Assembly: GCA_041674625.1 (NCBI GenBank)
Contig: JBAYVI010000001.1
Span: 62,001-126,000 of the forward strand
Length of the DNA: 64,000 bases
From: BRH-c32 sp041674625
GTDB lineage: Bacteria > Bacteroidota > Ignavibacteria > Ignavibacteriales > Melioribacteraceae
Direction: 5' to 3'
Numbering within the stretch: position 1 is the first letter of the stretch; every line of letters starts with the position of its first letter. The notes beneath the pieces are model-generated. The model did not search any database. It was not told the origin of the DNA and was given only the letters and a program-made list of their open reading frames with translations. Made by a program: the position numbers and the translations under genes. Positions 58,875 to 64,000 of this stretch are shown one piece after another.

Positions 58875-59072
58875 TTATCCTTTATCCCGTTTCCTTAAAC
58901 AATGCTTACAAGTAACAAATCTCCATTCTCTGTGGGTATAGAAAGATTTCCCATCGTATAAAGCTTTTGCCCCCACACATAGGGGAGCATTTATTCTTGC
59001 ATATTTCCCAAAGCCTAGATATTTTTCGGCGGTTTGCGGACCTTTCTTGTGGATTATTGGGATTTTATTCAT
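58875..59072 (-). CDS. Small zinc-binding protein
   Basis: 65 residues from ATG 59072 with GAGG upstream. CVGAKAL and CKHCLRKR; contains LGFGKYARINAP, similar to the LGCGKYACAD motif of the 34.5 kb gene. Function unknown. Confidence 0.55.
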   Translation of the reverse strand: MNKIPIIHKKGPQTAEKYLGFGKYARINAPLCVGAKALYDGKSFYTHREWRFVTCKHCLRKRDKG

Positions 59073-59352
59073 AATCGTCCTCGTTGTAAACTTCACGTGC
59101 GGCTTGTTCACGTGCTTTACGGTACTCTTCCTTGTCACATGCCTTCAATATCCCGTAGTTTTTACCAAATTTATCACAGAGTATTTCAGTCATCCTATCC
59201 TCAATGGCCTCTTGCTGGGCCTCTCCGTGAGCAAAAGCAAAGTGCTCTTCCCGTATCCGAGGGTCAAGTTTAAAAAATTCTTCTCTAACGTACTCGGTGG
59301 CGTGAGACGCGGCTAAGATCAATCCTATATTTTCACAGTCTTTCGCGTTCAT
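59065..59352 (-). CDS. Hypothetical charged protein
   Basis: 95 residues, helical and charged, with FAFAHGEAQQEAIEDRMTEILCDKFGK. Overlaps next start. Not recognised. Confidence 0.6.
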   Translation of the reverse strand: MNAKDCENIGLILAASHATEYVREEFFKLDPRIREEHFAFAHGEAQQEAIEDRMTEILCDKFGKNYGILKACDKEEYRKAREQAAREVYNEDDYE

Positions 59353-59369
59353 AATTTATCCTTAATATC

Positions 59370-59528
59370 TTAATCAATCAGAGATTCATAACAGTACGGG
59401 CATAACGGCCCATAATCCATGTGGAAATCTGTACATTGGTTGTGTAATTCCATAGTACAGTTATCGCAAAAGGCTGTTTCATCAATTTCATCGCCACAAA
59501 ATTCGCACTTCTCTCCGATTCCAGCCAT
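59370..59528 (-). CDS. Zinc-binding small protein
   Basis: 52 residues from ATG 59528 with GAGGG upstream. CEFCGDEIDETAFCDNC and CPYC are two zinc sites. Function unknown. Confidence 0.55.
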   Translation of the reverse strand: MAGIGEKCEFCGDEIDETAFCDNCTMELHNQCTDFHMDYGPLCPYCYESLID

Positions 59529-59535
59529 CACACCC

Positions 59536-60084
59536 TCACCCCTTATAAAAAATATGTTTCCCAATTTTGACTACAGGGTCACAAGACTTCGCCCACTTCG
59601 GGCTAACATAATCAGCATGATACGAAGTACAAGTATCTAATTCTTTTATTCTTAATCCCTTGTTAAAGTCTCTAGCGGCACGTTTACTCTCTTCCCATAA
59701 AACACCTTCTGGGTTTTCTCGTTCTTTAAGGGTCCAGGAGAATTGACTAGGAGAGTATACCACTTCTTTTACGGTATCGCCATATTTATTTGAATTTACT
59801 CTATTCAATGTCACTTGAGCAACAGCAATTTTGCCAGAATAATCTTCAACCCCGGATTCAAAATAAATATTTAAAGCAAGGATGTGTTCTTCTTCATCGG
59901 ATAATTTTTTAGTATTTTCTGGGCTAATCCAATAAAAATCCAGGTTAAACTTTTCGTCTAATTCGTTTGTTAGGGTATTGACTTGCTCTTGGAGTGAATC
60001 GGCTTTTTTTTCGGATTGCATGAAGGCGAAAGCAAATAAAATGTAAAAACCTAGTCCGAATAATATTAGTGATTTGTTTTGCAT
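59536..60084 (-). CDS. SleB-type (Hydrolase_2) cell wall hydrolase with membrane anchor
   Basis: 182 residues. N-terminal transmembrane segment at 5-22 (LILFGLGFYILFAFAFM), a short coiled coil, then LALNIYFESGVEDYSGKIAVAQVTLNRV and DTVKEVVYSPSQFSW, the Hydrolase_2 core with the catalytic Glu in YFES. It attacks peptidoglycan, by family in spore cortex. Located far from the lysis cassette, in the early region. Confidence 0.8.
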   Translation of the reverse strand: MQNKSLILFGLGFYILFAFAFMQSEKKADSLQEQVNTLTNELDEKFNLDFYWISPENTKKLSDEEEHILALNIYFESGVEDYSGKIAVAQVTLNRVNSNKYGDTVKEVVYSPSQFSWTLKERENPEGVLWEESKRAARDFNKGLRIKELDTCTSYHADYVSPKWAKSCDPVVKIGKHIFYKG

Positions 60085-60092
60085 AATTTACC

Positions 60093-60431
60093 TCAATTAT
60101 TGATCGCTTCCCATGCACTAATTAATTTCTGAATTTGAACTTCCAGCACATCAAAAATACTCTCGTCTTTAATTCCATATACTTTAAAAGTAACCCATTC
60201 TCCATCTTTCGGCTCTGCACATAATTCTATTTCAAATTCTTTGTGTTCCTCACTGCTGTATTTAATATCCCACCCATAAACGAGGATCTGAATTCCTGGT
60301 TTATCATCGTTACATTTACATCTTGTCTCTGTATTATATTTCTTCCACCAATAAATATCTGCGTTAGAAAAGCCAGGTTTTACTCCACCATACCACCCCA
60401 TTTCTTTAAATTTGTCGTTATAATTTTGCAT
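60093..60431 (-). CDS. Hypothetical protein
   Basis: 112 residues. W-rich N-terminus (MGWYGGVKPGFSNADIYWWKKYN), CKCND, then beta-rich half. Not recognised. Confidence 0.6.
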   Translation of the reverse strand: MQNYNDKFKEMGWYGGVKPGFSNADIYWWKKYNTETRCKCNDDKPGIQILVYGWDIKYSSEEHKEFEIELCAEPKDGEWVTFKVYGIKDESIFDVLEVQIQKLISAWEAINN

Positions 60432-60439
60432 TTAAGTAC

Positions 60440-60667
60440 TCATTTCTTAGAAAGATAATAATTAATATCCCATTTACAGAATCCATGGCCATCTAGCATT
60501 TCTTCACATGTTGGAAGATCGCTAAATGGATGAAATTCCCCATTTTCAAATGTACTACTATTAATAATTTTTCTTCTCTGATTGAACACCCACTGATTCC
60601 TAATTAAAGCATAAGCACAAATAATTAATTCCACTACACAAGTAATCAAAAAAATAATTGCCCACAT
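60440..60667 (-). CDS. Small membrane protein with polar tail
   Basis: 75 residues from ATG 60667, TAAGGAG upstream. Transmembrane segment at 2-22 (WAIIFLITCVVELIICAYALI); tail includes CEEMLDGHGFCKWD. Function unknown. Confidence 0.6.
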   Translation of the reverse strand: MWAIIFLITCVVELIICAYALIRNQWVFNQRRKIINSSTFENGEFHPFSDLPTCEEMLDGHGFCKWDINYYLSKK

Positions 60668-60681
60668 AAACGACTCCTTAA

Positions 60682-61068
60682 TCAATCTTTTTGCATTTCT
60701 CGGTAATCTTCCAATAGCCCACTCATATTCTCTTCTATATTGATGCAAAATCCAAGTGCTTCCAGATTTAAGTAAATTTCTCCACATTTTTCACACATAA
60801 ACCACGGAGATATTTTAACCTCTGTGTATCCGAACTTATCTTCTTCAAATTCCGTAGGCCCGCGCCACCTATTAAACCGCAAAGATAGATCATTTACTTT
60901 AATTTTCGCTCCGCATGAACAACACTTTCTTGATTTTTTAGTATTTAAAGGAAAGAAGTATTCCATTTCTGGCGGAACATTACCATATCCTTCGGTAAGC
61001 ACTTTCTCGGCTAGGATGTAAAACCACCCATCTCCTTCCCACTCTGCGCAATAACATGACAAGCTCAT
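60682..61068 (-). CDS. Zinc-binding protein of a recurring phage family
   Basis: 128 residues. SCYCAEWEGDGWFY and CCSCGAKIK, then FMCEKCGEIYLNL: three zinc-knuckle areas. A recurring phage family of unknown function. Confidence 0.65.
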   Translation of the reverse strand: MSLSCYCAEWEGDGWFYILAEKVLTEGYGNVPPEMEYFFPLNTKKSRKCCSCGAKIKVNDLSLRFNRWRGPTEFEEDKFGYTEVKISPWFMCEKCGEIYLNLEALGFCINIEENMSGLLEDYREMQKD

Positions 61069-61349
61069 ATTTTATTCTCCAATTCGTCAGCTTGTTTTCT
61101 AAGATACGTTGCCTTTGCTGAATTAAATTCTTTTTCTGTTTCATAGGTGTTTAAGGTTTTATCACAATTCTTACATGATAAACACCAGATATACTTAGGT
61201 GTCCAATCCGAATAATGCGAAAAGCAAGAGGAGAACTCAACTTCTCCGTGCTGACATTTCATTTGCTTTAGTTCTTTTTCAATATAAAGAACACGATCAA
61301 CTAAAGATGTTATTACTGCCGCTTCTTTCTTAGATAAGTACATAAACAT
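61065..61349 (-). CDS. Hypothetical protein with CxxC-type motifs
   Basis: 94 residues. Coiled N-terminus (ITSLVDRVLYIEKELKQM), CQHGEVEFSSC and CLSCKNCDKT in the middle. Not recognised. Confidence 0.6.
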   Translation of the reverse strand: MFMYLSKKEAAVITSLVDRVLYIEKELKQMKCQHGEVEFSSCFSHYSDWTPKYIWCLSCKNCDKTLNTYETEKEFNSAKATYLRKQADELENKI

Positions 61350-61403
61350 TTAATCACCTACTCCCTCAATTTAACCTACATTTGTCGCCGTGCTTTTTAT
61401 CGT

Positions 61404-61435
61404 TTAAATTAAGCGCCTATGCGCATCAAATTTTA
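61404..61435 (-). other. Leader hairpin, possible terminator or regulator
   Basis: AAATT..GCGC-ATAG-GCGC..AATTT forms an interrupted stem in the 100-base gap between two genes. No T run of terminator quality follows. No gene is seen in this gap. Confidence 0.3.
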
Positions 61436-61449
61436 AGCATCTGTATGGT

Positions 61450-61599
61450 TTATTGAACCCATTTATCAAATACAGATTCTATCTCTTTAAAAGAGTAATT
61501 ACTTTCTACCATATTACAACCGCTATGTCTACTAAAATAATTCAGACAAAAGTCGATAATGTCAATTTCAGAATATTTTTCTGGAGGATATTCGTTCAT
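61450..61599 (-). CDS. Hypothetical small protein
   Basis: 49 residues from ATG 61599. EYPPEKYSEIDIIDFCLNYFSRHSG is a pattern seen in other uncharacterised phage proteins. The ATG follows the neighbouring stop without a gap (TAAATG). Confidence 0.5.
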   Translation of the reverse strand: MNEYPPEKYSEIDIIDFCLNYFSRHSGCNMVESNYSFKEIESVFDKWVQ

Positions 61600-62043
61600 T
61601 TATTTAATATACCCGCCAACTCCCTTTGTACTTAAATCAAACGTAACCCATCCACCAGTAGCCAATCGCCCAACTTGTACTTTTTCTTTATCATGGGTTT
61701 TCGTAAACATATAGTTCTGAATTTCGTCCACCTTGAAAAATTTAAAAACACGCTCATTAAATTCCAGCAATTCGCTACGCATTGAAGGAGGGAAATTAGG
61801 AACAATCGTCATAGACCAATCCTTCCAATGTGTATTCCACTCTTCGTGCATGGTGAAGAGGAAGCTAGTCTTTGACCGACTAAGAGCTAGCTTCTTGGCT
61901 TCTTCCTTGCTAAATGACTTTTCTTCAAGCTTAGAATACTTTGACCACCCGATACGGACTCCGTCATCTTGGCTCTTAATGGCGATAAAACACCCTACTG
62001 GATTCCCGTTTTTACGAATGTACTTAATTAGTTGTGTTTTCAT
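61600..62043 (-). CDS. Hypothetical protein
   Basis: 147 residues. Basic N-terminus (YIRKNGNPVGCFIA) and a helix-rich centre (KSFSKEEAKKLALSRSKT). Not recognised; a DNA-related role is possible from base charge only. Confidence 0.6.
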   Translation of the reverse strand: MKTQLIKYIRKNGNPVGCFIAIKSQDDGVRIGWSKYSKLEEKSFSKEEAKKLALSRSKTSFLFTMHEEWNTHWKDWSMTIVPNFPPSMRSELLEFNERVFKFFKVDEIQNYMFTKTHDKEKVQVGRLATGGWVTFDLSTKGVGGYIK

Positions 62044-62064
62044 TTTGCTTCCTTTAGTTTTGCT

Positions 62065-62529
62065 TTAGTTGATTTGTTTGCGGTTAATAAAATTTGAATA
62101 AGTACCGAAATTATTTTTTAAATCATTAAGCATCGTTTCGTCATTCAGCCCTTTTTCTTTAAAAACGTACTCAACATATTCGTGGTCGTATAATTTCTTT
62201 CTACGTTTATTTACTTCTTTAATTTTTTCGAACACAATATCTCTATCAATACCATAAGTTTCTAGAAGATATTTTGCTATTCCCGGATAAGAAATTTCTT
62301 TAAATTGGCAAATCGGGCATGAAGATTCAGAGTAGCAAGAATCTCCCCACCCGTTTTCCGATTGGTCTTCATTCAATAAATGCTCATCGCAAATCACATG
62401 GCCGTTGACACATTCAGCGAATCCTAAATCCTCTGGACTTGCATCCCAACCTGATTCAGTTGCACTACAAATTTCACAGACAAAAGAACTTGAACTTGAG
62501 TTGCTTACAAAATAGTTCCTGGATTTCAT
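62065..62529 (-). CDS. NSSSSSF-leader protein with zinc motif (paralogue 3)
   Basis: 154 residues. N-terminal MKSRNYFVSNSSSSSF, shared with the next two genes. The rest has CEICSATESGWD, ECVNGHVICDEH and CPICQF, a likely zinc fold, then a helical C-terminus. The leader is the same at protein level but the DNA differs, so it is under protein-level selection. Function unknown. Confidence 0.75.
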   Translation of the reverse strand: MKSRNYFVSNSSSSSFVCEICSATESGWDASPEDLGFAECVNGHVICDEHLLNEDQSENGWGDSCYSESSCPICQFKEISYPGIAKYLLETYGIDRDIVFEKIKEVNKRRKKLYDHEYVEYVFKEKGLNDETMLNDLKNNFGTYSNFINRKQIN

Positions 62530-62531
62530 AA

Positions 62532-62897
62532 TTAATAACCTCCCTCACTTTCGATAACAACCATATCACTTGAACCGATATTGTTTAATCCATTCTTGCA
62601 TAGAAAGCTTTCTACCCCACCTTCTTTACTGCTGAACGAACCCATTAGAATTACCTTTCCTCCTTGAATAGCAGCCTTGGCCTGATTATATCTATCATCT
62701 TCTAACATCTCTTCGGCACTATAACAATATCCTTCCACAAAATAACGTGCTAATTCTTCAACCGTTTTAATTGTATCCCTTGAATATGTCCGCAAATCAA
62801 CCTCAATTTCCAATTTAACCTTTGGATTGTCTCCGTTTACTGCTACGATAAATGAAGAACTTGAACTGTTACTGACGAAAAAGTTTCTCGATTTCAT
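62532..62897 (-). CDS. NSSSSSF-leader protein (paralogue 2)
   Basis: 121 residues. MKSRNFFVSNSSSSSF leader, then a different body: beta-rich with ELARYFVEGYCYSAEEML and GGKVILMGSFSSKEGGVESFLCKNGL. No relation to the zinc-containing paralogue outside the leader. Function unknown. Confidence 0.75.
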   Translation of the reverse strand: MKSRNFFVSNSSSSSFIVAVNGDNPKVKLEIEVDLRTYSRDTIKTVEELARYFVEGYCYSAEEMLEDDRYNQAKAAIQGGKVILMGSFSSKEGGVESFLCKNGLNNIGSSDMVVIESEGGY

Positions 62898-62912
62898 ATT
62901 AATATCCTTTAA

Positions 62913-63518
62913 TTAATGGTGACTGAATTGTCTATAAGTAAAATATTTTTCCCAATTGAAATCATGTTCAATTTCACGCCCTAATTCTGTATCGTCTCCG
63001 AACTCACCTACCATGAAAAGTTTATATTCTTTAAATTCAGAAATAAATTCATCTACTATTTTAACGAACCTAACTCTTACTTCTGGAAGGTCGAACCATT
63101 CTTTTTCTACCTTATATTTCGCACTATAATCGTCTTGTTTAATTTTTCTTTTCGTTATTTCATTATCGGCCCACTGTTTCATAGGAGTTGGCCTTGAAGA
63201 GTAAAAGAAACCATTCCCAGAACCATATTCTTCTGAATAATAAAAATTACTAGCCAATTCTGATAAAACATTATCTTCATCGTATCCGCTGATTTCTTCC
63301 CATGGTTTATTTTCTGCTGATTCTTTTAATTTTTCTAAATCTAATGGGAATTCTTTTAGTCCCTCAAATATTCCACGCAAAACCGAAATACTTACAGAAT
63401 CTTGTTTATCGCCAAACCAAACATCTGCCGCTTCTTCTGGAGTTTCAGGAATTTTGTTTACTCCGATGATAAAGCTTGAAGAACTTGAATTACTTACGAA
63501 AAAGTTTCTTGACTTCAT
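62913..63518 (-). CDS. NSSSSSF-leader protein (paralogue 1)
   Basis: 201 residues. MKSRNFFVSNSSSSSF leader followed by an acidic, mostly helical body (YFTYRQFSHH end). Bodies of the three paralogues are unrelated. It lies 15 bases after the radical SAM-like stop, in the same operon. Function unknown. Confidence 0.75.
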   Translation of the reverse strand: MKSRNFFVSNSSSSSFIIGVNKIPETPEEAADVWFGDKQDSVSISVLRGIFEGLKEFPLDLEKLKESAENKPWEEISGYDEDNVLSELASNFYYSEEYGSGNGFFYSSRPTPMKQWADNEITKRKIKQDDYSAKYKVEKEWFDLPEVRVRFVKIVDEFISEFKEYKLFMVGEFGDDTELGREIEHDFNWEKYFTYRQFSHH

Positions 63519-63533
63519 TTAAATCTCCTTTAA

Positions 63534-64000
63534 TTACACATCAAAATATGGGCAAGACCTATTATTGCCTTGAATTTTATTTCGCTCAATACAAGTTGAT
63601 TTCTTAAACCATAAATCCTCCAAGAAATTATTTACACCTGCCATGTCAATCCCATCCGTTTCTTTATTTGAAAAAGAACAAGGATGAAATACACCATTTA
63701 CATCGATATAAGAGCTAAAAGATGCACTTTCGCAAGGCTCAATAGACTGTTCAAAATGTTTCAAAATACCCCAATCTCTAAACATATCCATCAATTTATT
63801 TGCACCACAAGAATCACAGCCATATCTTATGTCATTGAATAAACAGTACTTGACAATATGGCTAAATTTTTCAGTACTCAGTTTGTGGTAATTAGTCCCA
63901 CGACCTTTCTGTTTTAGAGAAAGAAAAACAATCGCATTTAATTTCTCAAGTCTTGGATCACTCTTTATATCTCTGAGTGTTTCTAGCGTTTGTCTATAAG
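63534..64000 (-). CDS. Radical SAM-like protein, C-terminal part (open at right edge)
   Basis: The frame is open to base 64000, giving about 154 residues; the true start is outside. AIVFLSLKQKGRGTNYHKLS, RYGCDSCGAN, EPCESASFSSYIDVNGVFHPCSFSNKE and RSCPYFDV are spaced like the C-terminal substrate-binding and auxiliary-cluster (SPASM-like) region of radical SAM enzymes. The CxxxCxxC motif would be upstream. It is followed by the three NSSSSSF-leader genes. Confidence 0.65.
   Translation of the reverse strand, partial: YRQTLETLRDIKSDPRLEKLNAIVFLSLKQKGRGTNYHKLSTEKFSHIVKYCLFNDIRYGCDSCGANKLMDMFRDWGILKHFEQSIEPCESASFSSYIDVNGVFHPCSFSNKETDGIDMAGVNNFLEDLWFKKSTCIERNKIQGNNRSCPYFDV

Noticed and set aside
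1..64000. CRISPR array, integrase or lysogeny repressor
   Set aside because: No regular repeats with spacers, no tyrosine or serine recombinase, and the two small regulators do not form a divergent switch.

Overview
The window is one side of a tailed double-stranded DNA phage genome of siphovirus type (lambda-like tail), AT-rich, with very tight gene packing and many ATGA/TAATG start-stop overlaps. No integrase, repressor/lysogeny module or host genes are visible. The host looks Gram-negative: the lysis cassette holds a holin-like protein, a GH108 muramidase and a small lipoprotein, and several promoters resemble the flagellar sigma-28 (FliA) consensus. The exact host cannot be read from the window.

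Layout. From 1 to 9515 the + strand carries the end of the late operon: the C-terminal part of the tape measure protein (open at the left edge), two minor tail proteins, an NlpC/P60-like tail protein, the 1336-residue tip protein J, two appendage proteins, then small genes, holin, endolysin, lipoprotein and a DUF1353 protein. A strong bidirectional terminator at 9532-9574 separates it from the - strand. From 9573 to 64000 nearly everything is on the - strand, transcribed leftward. The one exception is a TnpB element at about 50.9-52.2 kb.

The - strand holds, in transcription order from the right edge: (i) 64-54 kb, an early accessory region of small, often zinc-ribbon genes, with a radical SAM enzyme next to three proteins that share the N-terminus MKSRN(F/Y)FVSNSSSSSF, a SleB-type hydrolase and a kinase-like protein; (ii) 54-44 kb, a winged-helix protein, DnaB-type helicase, second radical SAM protein, dCMP-deaminase-like enzyme and TOPRIM primase; (iii) 44-39 kb, nucleotidyltransferase-fold protein and a Prs-like/NAMPT-like pair that fits the NAD+ rebuilding (NARP1) counter-defence pathway; (iv) 38.7-35.3 kb, a DnaE-type polymerase fused to a uracil-DNA-glycosylase-like domain; (v) 33-24 kb, ATP-dependent ligase, possible UvsY-like mediator, Hc1 histone-like protein, ssDNA-binding protein, a tRNA-like element, RecA, flap exonuclease, endonuclease VII; (vi) 24-18.8 kb, a Rad50/SbcC ATPase split into two genes, SbcD nuclease and an HNH endonuclease; (vii) 18.7-9.6 kb, nucleotide metabolism: dNMP kinase, ThyX-like enzyme, deoxynucleotidase, dUTPase, a class II ribonucleotide reductase carrying an intein, and a proteasome-like hydrolase.

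Together the phage encodes its own replisome (polymerase, helicase, primase, SSB, ligase), recombination set (RecA, split Rad50 plus SbcD, endonuclease VII, flap nuclease) and dNTP supply. It is rich in homing-type selfish genes: one intein, one GIY-YIG, three HNH proteins built from a repeated cysteine module, and one TnpB. At least five small genes are broken by a single in-frame stop or one-base change while all the large genes are intact. After the short genes are added, no stretch over 300 bases lacks a gene.
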